The notes below the pieces were generated by a model, which was given only the letters and a program-made list of their open reading frames with translations, did no database searches and was not told where the DNA came from. DNA of 64,000 nucleotides, taken from assembly GCF_910596095.1 (NCBI RefSeq), contig NC_056540.1, positions 9,479,001 through 9,543,000 on the forward strand, read 5' to 3'. Positions 33,146-45,900 of this stretch are shown here, piece after piece (positions within the stretch are counted from its first letter, which is position 1; every line of letters starts with the position of its first letter). The DNA comes from Thunnus maccoyii (Eukaryota; Chordata; Actinopteri; Scombriformes; Scombridae). A program made the translations under genes and the position numbers.

Positions 33146-33901
33146 TTACCTGCCCCCCACCTCGCTCAGTGTCATAAAGTGGATGTTGGAGGAGCAGTCG
33201 GACAGCTCCGGCTGCTGCTCTATAGGCAGGGAGTAGTAGCCGTCGTAACCCTGAACGCGTCCTCCGGACAGTAGCTGCTGCTTCTCCGCCTCGCTCCACA
33301 CTCTGCTCCCTGCATCCCCTAAATCCACCTTCTTCCTCTCCTTCTCCCACGCCCCCTCCACCGCCCTCTTCCTCGCCTCCTCCCTCACCCTCGCTCTCTC
33401 CTCCTCCTCGTTCCCGCCGTAACGTACGCACAAGCACAGCGCCCCCTGCTGAAGAGTGATATCAGCGAAACGTCGAGTCCTGCCGTTCACTGTGGCGCTC
33501 ATCTGAGACACGCTCACGTTCACCCCGCTCTCTAGGACACGGCCACCGACTCCTAACCCCAGGGCGAGGTCTTCCTCGATAGGCCGGGACTGGAGGAAGT
33601 GGTGGGTGTCGCAGCCGTGCACGGTGAAGCTCAGCCCGCTCAGGTGGACGGCGCCGTTCAAAATTGCTGCCACGCGGCGGCTGTCCTCGCTGGCCACGCC
33701 AATAACTTCTGCGCTGACTCGGCCGTGGGAGATGGCAAAGCGGATGCTGGGGCCGAGAAGAGAGGGTCGCGAGCCGAAGGGAGGAGGGCGTGTCGGATGG
33801 TGGCAAGCTGAGCCTACAGGCTCTGACACCAGAGGTAACCGCTGCAGAGAGATGAAACTCCTCAGCTGTCTGCGCAGCTCACACTGGATGCCCAAAACCA
33901 C
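33146..33901 (-). CDS. tenm1: tenm1 last coding exon: toxin-like domain and TCAP
   Basis: It encodes 251 residues starting [16 protein letters not shown]. The middle has [38 protein letters not shown] and [12 protein letters not shown], conserved teneurin C-terminal (Tox-GHH-like) landmarks; in animals this fold is not a working toxin. The end is the TCAP region, with [18 protein letters not shown] and then NIHFM. It differs from the usual pattern at three places: Gln where EQYPEL normally has Tyr, a Cys in LSDCSSN, and a terminal GGR in place of GRR/GKR. The exon is GC-rich compared with its introns. Confidence 0.92.
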   Translation of the reverse strand: MVLGIQCELRRQLRSFISLQRLPLVSEPVGSACHHPTRPPPFGSRPSLLGPSIRFAISHGRVSAEVIGVASEDSRRVAAILNGAVHLSGLSFTVHGCDTHHFLQSRPIEEDLALGLGVGGRVLESGVNVSVSQMSATVNGRTRRFADITLQQGALCLCVRYGGNEEEERARVREEARKRAVEGAWEKERKKVDLGDAGSRVWSEAEKQQLLSGGRVQGYDGYYSLPIEQQPELSDCSSNIHFMTLSEVGGR

Positions 33902-36900
33902 CTGAAAAAAATAATACAACTGCTTAACAAAAAATATCAGATATGATTTTGATCATTTAGCAATTCAAATGCACTGGTCAAAAGGATGTTAGAGAACATA
34001 AAGTCAGAGGCTCATTGAATTTGAACTGTTACAGCAGGACAAGCACAAGTGTAGCTCATAACATTAACGATGTATTGATGACAGTGAGGCAGCGTTCACA
34101 GTAACAAGACCCTGAAGTGACAAACTGAAAGGGAATACTATCATAATCACTCTATTACTTACACCACGTCTGTTTGTTATAATTAAATATTGTTCCTCGG
34201 GATTCTGTGGAATTATATTGTGATGTTATGTCCATATTGTGTTATCATTTTACAAAATTCAGTGTAAAGTGTTGTGTGAACACTGAAGTCATTATCACCT
34301 TTTAAGTTGATATGGTGACCTCATTTGCAAGTAGTCTATTCACACATCCGGCAGACAAAGTGTACACACATTACTAACTCTATAGCCAATATATGTATAA
34401 CTATATATGACTCTCCTTTTAGCTCTGTTTTAGTCTCCTTTAGTTGCCTTAACTCAGTGCAGATAAAACCTAACAAAATAAATTCAAGATGTTCATGACA
34501 TAAAAGTTTTGTCTCATGTAATAGTGGAACACAGTCAATGTACTGTACATTATCTTATAATTTTACATGTGAGTTTACATACATTTGCCATTGTGTTGAA
34601 AACCCTGAGGATATTTAATCTTCAGTGCTTTAAAACAAAGAAATTATTTTACTAATTATAATTAATTATGAAAATTGTTGCTTGTTGACTAATTTGATAG
34701 TTGACTAATCATTTCAGCACTAATTCTGATATAGAAAAACATTCTCTTTTTTATGTCAGCCATATCCAAAGATCAAATCCTTCTGATTTGTCTGAATGTC
34801 TCAACAATGGGTCTAGTTTAGTGAATAGTGAGCTGTAGTGGACTGTTAGCCTCCACCCACACCATATCACGTGGTGGACGACAAGGAAGAACTGAATGCA
34901 GTAGACCTCAACCACATTCTTTGTACTTGTAAACAAAGTTTCTGTGACATTCAAAAACACCTTCTACTATCTGATATCTGACATATCGATGGCCGAAGAG
35001 CAAAACCTCCTATCTGAAAAAATGCACATTTTTGAGAAAACTAAAAAAAACTTGTTGTTTTCTTGCAGAATGCTATTTGTTACTGATACCCAATACATAA
35101 TACACTGTTTTTGGACTATATTACTATATTATGTGTTAATAATACCGTAATAACCATACAAACATACCGTAAACAACACCACATAATATAGTAATAAAGT
35201 CCAAAAACAATGTATTATGTATTGGGTATCCTTTTTTTACACAAGTTTTCTCAAAAAAGTGCATTTTTCCAATAGGAGGTTTTGCTCTTTGGCCATCAAT
35301 ATAGTAAAACAATTAGGGACGCAAGATCAGAACTTTGAACATATTTTCTGTTTCACTGTGAGAGCCTTGTTGAACTGGAGTCTGTAGTGATGAACAGCTC
35401 ACCTTGCTGGAGTCCCAGTCCTGCGTCTTGGTCTGGGTCTTCATCAGTTCATATGTTTGTTCCGTGATGCCCACTTCAGGCTTTGGGAAGCCTGGGACAA
35501 CATTATGAAGCTGGAAGCCAAATAGCTGCAGCCAGCTACCAATGTCTGGACACACGAGGTGACACAGCACACACACACACACAAATACAGGAAGAGAGAA
35601 AATTGTATAGAGGAAGGAAGTTAGAATATAATGTGTATACTGTGAAGTAAACAAAAAGTCATAAGGCCAAGGAAACAACAACTTGCACAGGAAATCACAC
35701 AATATATAAGCATAATGCTTGGTAGACATGGTTTGGCCAGTGTTTCTCTGACAAACAGGTTCCTTCTGTAATAAACAATCTTGCTGCAGGGAAACGTGAC
35801 AGGCCAAATGAATGTTCCATTAACCAGAAGGACATACGCCCCCACCGACATCCTATATTCATCCTCCTACTCTGCTATTCCATCTCTTTCCCTCGCTTGA
35901 GTTTCTATTTTGTCTCTCAGGGGAAACAGTGTGTTCTTGACAGACAGAGGGAACAAAACATAACAGCCTGTGTTAAAAAACGAGATGATCAGAGGCATGG
36001 CTGTCCTTTCTGTTGCCAGTATACTCTGTCTGTCACATCTTCTTTCTCTGCCACACAGCTCACCTGTGGTTAGCTGTGTGCCCCTGTTAACTCATTCTTT
36101 ATGGCAGATGTTTCCAATGTAGGAATGTGTGTGGGAGTGGGTGCTGCTGAGTGAAATATCTCATTGCATATGTGTGAAAAGCTGTAATGTGGCAGCTTGA
36201 GTCGGATGAGTCAGTCAGTCAGTGATTCAGTGTTGAGCTTGAGAGTGAATGGATGTGTGTTTTCACGCTCACCTGTAGTAAACTGTGTCACCTCCTCCAC
36301 TCTCCCAACAGGGCAGTTATTTTTGAAGGCATATAAGTTAAACGGCTTCGGCTCCTTGCTCAGCTCCCCCCACAGTTCGTGATTGGGCGAAGTCCACCGG
36401 CCGGCTAGCGTGTCATAATCTCGCCTGCCCAAGTGGACCAGCCGTGTGAAAGGATCGTACAAGCCTCCATGAAAGCCGATGACAAGCTGGAAGTCAGGGT
36501 TGGTGTCCTGATAGACCTCTCCGTAGGGGGTGTAGAGGATCTCTTTGACCAGTCGGCCCTTGCTTGAGAAAACTGCCCTTGGAGTCCCCACACTGTCACA
36601 GGCTACGTAGTACTCCTCCCCGCTGCTCAGCTCCATGGCAATGAGATGGCCCTGTAGGTCGTAGTACAGCGATGTGATCAGATTGCTGCTGTGGTTGTAC
36701 AAGTGGCTGACCCTGGTGGGGTGTGACAGATCAGCATAAAAGAACTGCAGCTGCTCGCCCTGGCTGGTCTTGGTGGCCACGCGCCGACCCAGCCCGTCGT
36801 AGCGGTACCACACTGTGCGCTCAGTCACTCGGTTGAAGACGCGTGTCAGCAGACCGTTGGAGTTGTAGTCGAACAGGTCATTCGCTCGCTGCCGCAGGAA

Positions 36901-39855
36901 GCCGTCGTCATCCACGCTGTACTGTAACTCACCGAGGTGTGTGATGCGGTCTCTCTGGTCATAGCGCAGCGGAGTCAACCTGTAATTAAAACCAAACAGG
37001 CATGTAAGACTGCTGTGAATTTATAAAACATTGATATATCACCATGTCAACTGCCATGCTAACGGCTCTGTGAGGCTGTGTAGCGGTGCTTTAAGCTAAA
37101 TGCTAATGTCAGTATGCTAACATGCTCACAATTGCAACAGTAACATGCTGATGTATGGCTTTTACAATGCTTACCATGTTTTAGCTTAGCGAGTTAGCAT
37201 GCTAACATTTGCTAATTAGCACTAAAGACAAAGTATAGCTGAGGATGATTACATTTCATCTTTAGAAGAACATTATAATGTTTGTTCCAAATATCATGGC
37301 AATCCATCCGACTGTCAAGACATTTAACACCAAACCACAAAAGTCAACCTCATGATAGCGCTGGAGGAAAAGTCAGAGGATCACCAAAGTAATTAGGATA
37401 CATAATCTGAAAATGATTAATACACAACATTTTGAGCCAATCCACTCATATTTCATATATTTCACTGGATAAGTGACGTGCTGGTGGCACTAAAGGAAAG
37501 TCAGGAGATCACCAAAGCCATCAGGATACATCGTCTGAGAACCATGAATGTCAAATTTCATGAAAATCCATCCAATTGTTCTTCAATATATTTCTGTGTG
37601 GGCCAAAGTGGTGAAGATCCTGACCGACTGACAGAGCCATCCCAAGAGCCAGCCAGCATGGCTAAAAATATAACACATGCAATACACTTGACAGAGTAAT
37701 GACACATTACCTACTGCAAAATGCGTCTGTTATTTTGTTGAATGTATGAACTTTGTTATTAATCAAAAGTATTTTTATACGTGAATGATTATAAGGATGT
37801 TTCTAAGTATGTAACTATGTCTGGAGATAAATGCTTTGATAAATACAAGAAAAAATGTCCTAAGAGGATATTTAAGTATATCTCCTCTTAAATGTATAAC
37901 TAACAGGTACTGACTTACCTAGCGCTGGTGCCATGACTGAGCAGGTTGATGTTCCCGTTGAGGTCGTAGCTGTAGCGCCACTGAGGCCGCTCATTGACTG
38001 AGGCACTTTGCAATTGGCTGTCTGCGTCATACTCATACATGTAGCGGGTCACGTTGCTGTCCACACCCACCCTGATGTCACAGGTGGTTGTGCGTCCTGC
38101 AGAGTCATACTGGATGGTCATCCAGTAGGCGATGGATTTAAGGATCTCGTACTGAACCTCCACCACCTGGCCGTAGGAGTTAAATACCTTGGTGTGCTTC
38201 ATCAGATGGGTAGTGATCACCTAGTCAACCGCAGACGACATGGGTTAACCATGTATGCACTCCAACATACACGCCTAAAGTCAAGCCGAAGCGCTTCATG
38301 TAGCTGGTTAGTAGCATGGTGAACGTGTTAGCAAACCGTTGCCTATTTACACATCCAGCAGACAAGGGGCAAACTCAGAATTAATTTGGAGTTGTGTTTA
38401 TTCACTTTCCTTTCTCTGCTTTGCTCTCCACCAACTCCTGAGGAAAACATCTGGTTAATCAAAGCTTTTTTGCTGAAAACAGCTACCTGCTGGCTAACAA
38501 GGTTGATGAGAGCAGTGAGAATGAACCAAAACAATGAGCTGAAAGACCCTAAAACACTTGGAAAACTGCAGATTTGAGTGATAATTCTTTGTGAGTTTGT
38601 CACTATGAGCAACCTCTTTCATTTTACACATAGTCATTTAATCCATAGTTAATATAAAAATATTGACTAGTGCGCCTTTAAGACAAATCCAAAGTCACAA
38701 ATATTTCAGGCTAGACTACTAGAGGCAACACAAGTCATGCAGTTTCATATTTTATTCATGAGTATTACCTGGTTGAGGTCGTAGAAGATGACACTGAACT
38801 TGCCAAACTGCTCGACCCGCCCTGATACGTCGACATATCGGTATAAATCGATGGGCAGAGGAGTCTCGTTGATGACTGCCTGCATGCTAGTCACTCTGAA
38901 GTTGTTGTAGCTGTAGTCAAACCTGGCGTTGACCAAGCCCTCCTCGCTGAAGCGGAAGATCTGCCGACTTGTTAGGGGACCTAAGTGCAGGAGTCAGAGA
39001 GGATTTATGTGAGAAATTCACAGACAATGAAGTTTGAGATACACATATTAGCACATACATGAATGATACACATACTGTACATGCACGCACGTCCCTCACA
39101 GTTGGTCATCACACCACCCGTACAAGCCTGCCTAATTAATTCAAATCTAGGCCTAATTCAACATCATTAACACAGACACACGCAGTGCAATCCGTTCAAT
39201 ATTAACTATCCCCACACCTCTATGGCATTTCCAGTGGTGACCTTTAATATGGAGAGATAATGAAATCTAAAGACAATAGCCATGATGGGCCAATGTGCTC
39301 CTTAATGTCAGAACATCAACTTTAACAACACTATTCATCACCTCTGCTGCTAGCTACTACCGCTCATCTTCCATTTAGAAAAAAGCCTGCTAATGAAACA
39401 CCATTATAGTGCTATTTGAGATGACTCTGATTGCAGTTAAAATGACTAAGTGTCTGGCTTTGGAGACTGTAGAGAGCTGGATCAGCATTACATCTTCTAT
39501 TTTTATTTTCTGTGGAATGTTGATTCTAAACCTGCGCTAATGGGAAAATGGCAGAATCACTGAGAGTGAGGTGCAGGCTTTTCTACAGCCCTAGGGAACT
39601 CACAGTCTGTTCGTCTCGCTTCTCTAGCTGTCACTTCCCCAAGCTGTCATCTTTCCTCTCCTTTTCTGTTCCTTTTCTCCCTCGCCTATCTCTCTATATC
39701 CCTGTCTCTCCTCTTTTTTTGGTCCCTACTCTTCCTTGTCTCCTCTCAAGGGACAATTACCACTATCTCTTCTCTCTCTGAGGCTCCGTTTGTTCTGCTG
39801 AAATGAGATCAGTTAAAGGAAGGTGAGAGTCTATTCATAGTGAGGGCAAAGTGAT

Positions 39856-39910
<55 letters not shown>

Positions 39911-42900
39911 AACACCCACACACAAAAACACACAGCTGTGCCTCGCAGATTAGTGACACCTGATCATGGTGAGCCAACGACCCTGGGAAGACTTACTAAC
40001 TTGAGGGAATTGGTGAACTGTATTACTGATCTCAACATATCTGCTGCCACAGCTAAAGAGACCTCTCAATGGTCATGCCATTACAGTGTAATGCTGCCAT
40101 TTATGAAGTGCAATGTCTCTCTAACTAAGTTTCCATATCAGAGGTGAAACAATGAGAGATTTCATGATTTCCTCTCCCACGCAGACATGAATGTATACAA
40201 ACACAAATACATACAATTGTTCACATGCATGCATATGACACAAATATAGTATCTCCATTACTAGCTTACCACTAGCTTATATTCATACATTCATTCGTTT
40301 ACTTTGATCAGGCAGCCTGGTTGCGGAGGTGGGGAAGAGTAACCCGGCTCAGAGCCCAGGGGGTGGTCTCGTATTTAGTGCTGTGGTAGACCACAGTCTC
40401 TTCCACTCCAACATGCTCGGTCCTTTTTCACACTTCTAACTGTCGCAGTCTCAAATGAAATAGCACTGCCGCTGACTTAAAGCCAGACTACAGAGTTTGA
40501 TCCCCCTCAAGAAATATGGCTCAACATGCATGATCGTGCAGTCTCGTCACAGTACAGCTGCTGTGAGTTGCACTCATACAATGATTTTTATGCTCAGATA
40601 GATCCTTTTAAATTATCCATATAAAGATGACTCATTGCACATTGTAAATATTTTAAATTGTGGCTGTCTGCCCCTTTAGTGCGTGCGTGTGCTTTAAGTG
40701 CATGTGTATATGTACCTGTCTGCCTGTATCGTATGGAGCTTATGAAGCCGTTATGGGTGAGATGAATGGTCTTGACAGTGCCAGAGGCTTCGTCGTAAGT
40801 AAAAGTCACCAGGGTGGAGTCATAAACCACCTCAGAGAGCCGTGCTGCTGGTGTATACCTTGAAAAAAAGAAATAAAACGACAAAATAGCAATTTATATT
40901 GTAAATAACAAATAAGTAACTTGTGTCAGAGGTATGGAATAAAAAGTATATTTTATTTTAATAAACACCACTTCTTTTTTAACAGTACAGTTGAATATAG
41001 ATTTGAACTTCAATAGTAAACATACTATCCTTCATGAATATTACAAGAATCCCTCAGGCCATTAAGGAATGAGTTGCACCATCTTTCAGCATTTTATCAA
41101 AATCTGACCGGCAGCTGTGGAAGTTATGGCCTTTCCAATCTTGATTGGGACGTTTATTATAGTGTCCCAATTGAGCCAATGAGTATTAAAAATGTTAAAT
41201 GCCAGAATACTGACCGAATCAGTATTCCAACTTTCATCAGAATCAGATCAGTGCTGTCTGACATAATATGATGATAAAAAAATGTGACCTTTAATCAGTC
41301 TCCCTATTAGTCCAATCAGTGTAATTTGTAAGGACAGCTTGGTGTGTGTAGCTCGTTTTGTGTTAGCTAGACTGATGTAATGGGGATTTTAAATTTCTGA
41401 GATTAGCCTTTAATTAAAGCACCTTCATCAAGCCAATCAGTGTTATGTTTTTATATGCCTGACTATAATGCCAAGATGCATAATGCCTCTAGGTATCATT
41501 AAAATCAAACTAATGGTGTCGCCAGTGTCATGCCTTCCCTTCAGCATTGCCTCCCCCAAATTAACTGATTAAACAGACTGAGAGTAATATTTCTGTGCTC
41601 TGTGTCATACCTGTAGATGACATTACGTCCCGTTCCCAAATACTGACTCCTCAGCAGTCGCCCGTCGAGGGTGTAGTCCTGCAGGAAGGAGGCCTGGCTG
41701 TCAGGAGGTGTGTATATGTTCCTGTAGTAACCAATGGACAGGAGCGACTGCAGGGTGTGTTTCACCATGCTGGGCATCGTCACAGCAACCAGACGGTCTG
41801 TCTGCTCATATTCAAACACGTAGCGCCGCTGGCTATGCAGGAGTAGCATAATGGACTGCAATAACACAGACAGACAGATGCACAGCAGAATTATGTTTGC
41901 TCTACATTTTGATGGGCTTCTTGTCTCCATGTCTGGTGTCTTTTTTTTTTTAAATTTGGTGAAAACTTTGTATAACCAAAATATCTGCACTTCAGAAGCA
42001 ACTTTGGTTTTATCACAAGGGCCGTTCATTATTGAGTTTTTCACTGAAGGCTTAAACGTAGGTAAAACAAAATGAAAAGAATCACTGTAATTGGTGTTCT
42101 GGGCTTTTCACTGTCAGCAACAATTTTATTTACAGTTGAATTTTTTAAAATGTTACTTTGCAGACAAGATTTACTAAAATGTGTCTGCAGTGCTGTAGCT
42201 ATTGGAACAGTTTCAACTGAAGTAAAACAATGTTGTGCAAAAATACTTTTCCATTTAACTGTGAAGTACAATATTAATGTATTAATATTGCATGCAGCAG
42301 GTATTATTAATTTCAAGATGGTTCTGTAATATAGACTCATTTACACTCTAATTTTGTCTAAGAACAAAACCTGACACTAACTATACTTCAGGTTGAATAT
42401 CATTTCATTAAATATCTCAATTAATTTCAAGGACGGAAATTATACCTTCTGGTAGCTTTCAGCTTTGTCACACAATTAAAGGAATGTAGCAGTGCTCTTT
42501 GCATGCTTTAGCCCATTGTATAAAAATCACATTTACTGTACATTCCTTCTAACCATTTTTGAAAGTATAGGTCTACTGTTGTGTTTACTGCAAAACCCGC
42601 TTTCAGGAAACCACTGGTTTCTTTTCTTTTCACTGCTCTATGAAAATCACGTTATTGAGCCTTGAAACTTGCTTGAGTTACATAATCCATCACAATGAAT
42701 ATCTTGCCTGCTTTTATTGCCGTGTAGTGATGCAGATGTAAGTTCAGGTTGATTTAAAAAGTCTGTACAATAAATGAACTTTGAAAAAAAAACTTAGAGC
42801 AGAAATAATCTTCACTCTGCAAATTGATTTCATAGTTAAGTAAATTGAATGGAAAACAGTGGCAGCCTCGAAGGGAGAAAAAAACACATTAAATATATTA

Positions 42901-45900
42901 AAGAGATGGTTGGCAGTATAGTGCCATAAATGAATTAAATTAGATGCGATTTGTCACTTAATTTTCTGTAGCTGGGGTACTTTTCATACTTAGTGTTAGT
43001 TTTGGTTTCGGGCAGCTGAAATAACTTGAGACAAAGAAGCTAAGAGCAGATTCTTATCTCTATCACATTTCTCACCCAAACCTATTTTCTAAGTGAGAGC
43101 ACAGGTCTTACTCTGTCCGCATATGTGTAGCTCCAGATCTTGCCGTTGACCCAGGCTCTGGACACCACCCTGTCGTTCTCGTACTCTAGCCGCTCAGACC
43201 ATTCTCCACGGTGGATGGACGACAGCAGTCCTCCACCTGAATAGCTGATGTTTACTTCGGTGTATTTGCTACTGGGCGACCAGACCACGGGCCGGCCCAG
43301 TGGGTCATACTGGATATGGAGAGTGAACTTCCTGTGGTCATCATAGATCTTCCCTACTCTGGTGCTCTGATCAAAGTCTATGGACAGCAGGTTCCTGTTA
43401 TGTGCCTGAAAAGAAAACCAGTGACAGAATATCAGCCAGAGGGAGGGAAGCGAGAAGGAACAAAATAAAAAGTACAATGCAACTTTTTTAATTTTACTGC
43501 TTCATAATCATCGCAAATTCTAAATAAGGCCACAACTCACATGCAAATATTAATGAAGTGGCATGTCTCAGACAAGCAGAGATTTCATTCGTTTAGATAA
43601 ATTAATTGTGACATTTAGAGCAAACCGGGCCTGCATAATAACAATAAATTGCTTTGTGAACAAGTGAAGAGCCGAGTCCAAGGGATTGCTAATTAATTAG
43701 TACACATCTGATAAAATGTCCTTTCATACCACATATTCTGTTTGCGTGGTGAACTTTCTGTGCCAAGGAAAAAGAGAAGAGGTGTTGCAGTTGGCGTATG
43801 ATTTGTGGAAAGTACAGCTAACAGGTTTCCCGATACATTTGACCTATCAGCTTGCTCCGAGTGACGTCATTAATCACTCAAAACATCAAGCATGTTGTGT
43901 AATATCATGCTGTAGCAGTGTTCAGACTGCGTCATACTTTGTTGGCTCAAAACAAATGTAAGATGCACTGAGCAGATTACATCAGAAGTGACATTTCTTT
44001 GTCATTTTTAATGCAATGGATAAAGGTCAGACTTCACAACTTTTACTTTGACACTGAGAGTACTTCTAAGTTGTGGTTAAGTTGCACTGTTACCTAATCA
44101 CACAGGTTTCCGTGACATTTGACAAGTGTTGGCCTGTGCTACAGTGTATTAAGGTGCAAAAACATACTGTACAGAACTGAGACAGGATTTCTGTGTGATT
44201 TGAGTCAGCTAAAGAAACTGTTAGTGATTTAGTGTTTTACCCTGAGCCTGCGTTCATAAGTGCTGTAGTTAGTCTTGCTCTGCTCCTTCCTCTGCCTCCA
44301 CTCTATCAGGCTGGGGGCATGGTCTCCAGGCAGGCTGATGTTACAGCGGCTGGCCGTGGGACTGACTCCTCCCCCGACGCCACCGGGGAGGAGGGGCTCC
44401 GTGCTGAGTGACAGCTCCATCCCACTCGCAAGCGACACGAGGAATGAGCCATCAGCGCTTACTCTGTATGAACTCTGTGCGTGGTCTGGGGAGGGCGATC
44501 ACAGGTGGGATACACACGTACAAATATGCACACACACACACACACACACACACAGGCACAGAAAACCACACATGCACACAAGGATGCAAATATGCAGTAA
44601 CAAATGAAAAAAAGTGTGAAAAAAACATCAGTCTGTCTTTTTCAAAAGGCAACCTTGAAAAAAAATCTTTTTGATACAGCAGCAGACTGTACATGAATAC
44701 AGTGAATACAAGTCTGGCTTTTTGTGTGTGCGTTTTATTTGAATTAATTGCTTAAATCTTTGTGCTGAAGTGTTTTTTTTTAATTCTCTCTTTGGCTGTG
44801 CTACATTAGCACTATACTGTATCGGCTATTGTATCTTTAGAAAAATGTAATCTATTCAGATTGAGAGCAAAAGAGAAGGAGAAAGAGAGAGACAGGTGGA
44901 CAGATAGAGAGAGAGGAACCATAAGAGAGAGAGAGTGAGAGACAAAGAAAGAGACAAAAGAAGGAGGGGGGGGGGTAAGGGATGGGCGCTGGCCGTGAGA
45001 GTTCACACGTTTGCAAAGGTTTCTCAGAAACTGCTCTTTCATTTCTATGTTGCTCTGAGTAAGATTTCAGACAGAATTTACACATCAATCGTCATCACTT
45101 TCTCTTATGCCTTGACCATTTCTAAAACACAATTAATAAAAAAAACGACAAAATAACCATTAAACTATATTTTAATCATAAAACTTAAAGCAGCTAATAA
45201 ACTGGATAGTAACTTCTATTCCCTCCACCATTATAAAACCTCTCTCTGTATATACGGTTATTGTTGCCTCAGAGGCAAGAAAAGACATGAATTTGTGGGT
45301 AGTGAAAGTAAGCAGGGCACTTTAAAATACAGGGTCATTGCAACTCGTCCCTGGCAGCTCTGTCATACTGTAGCGCTGTGCATGTGCGAGTGTATTTGTG
45401 TGTTGGAGCAGCATTTCTCTCCCTGCAGTCCTGTCATTGTGACAACTGCTAGAAAGCAATTAAAGGGATGACATGAGAAGAAACTGCTCCCATGAGCAGC
45501 TTCTCCACTCCACTCTCATTTTCTCCTCTTCTCATCTCTGCCCTCTTTTCCATTTTTTTCCCGCGGTCGTTAAGACATTTCACAAGTCAGTCGGATCTGT
45601 CTCTTTTTTGTAAATAAAAAAAAATAAATAGCTCTTTCTTTTTACTGCCCATTAGTCTGGTTATGTAACAAGGTCACATCAGATCCATATGTGAATTATT
45701 CATAGAGAGGGATGAATCCTTTTTCAAAGCTGTGAATCTCCTGCAGATCTAGTACAGACGATGAAGGAGAAAAAGAAAAACACAGGTCAGTGCATCTGAC
45801 CTGACCAGAATAATGGCCACGTTATTTCAGTTTGCCAGTCATAAATGTTTAAACATGACTGTAACCTTACATACTTCCCTCCTTATACATCTGTGTATGC

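Noticed and set aside
33146-33901. An active toxin domain at the teneurin C terminus
   Set aside because: The toxin-like fold is an evolutionary relic shared by all animal teneurins; nothing here suggests a separate toxin gene.
33599-33905. Open frames on the + strand
   Set aside because: They are antisense to the tenm1 last exon, which is strongly conserved and GC-rich.
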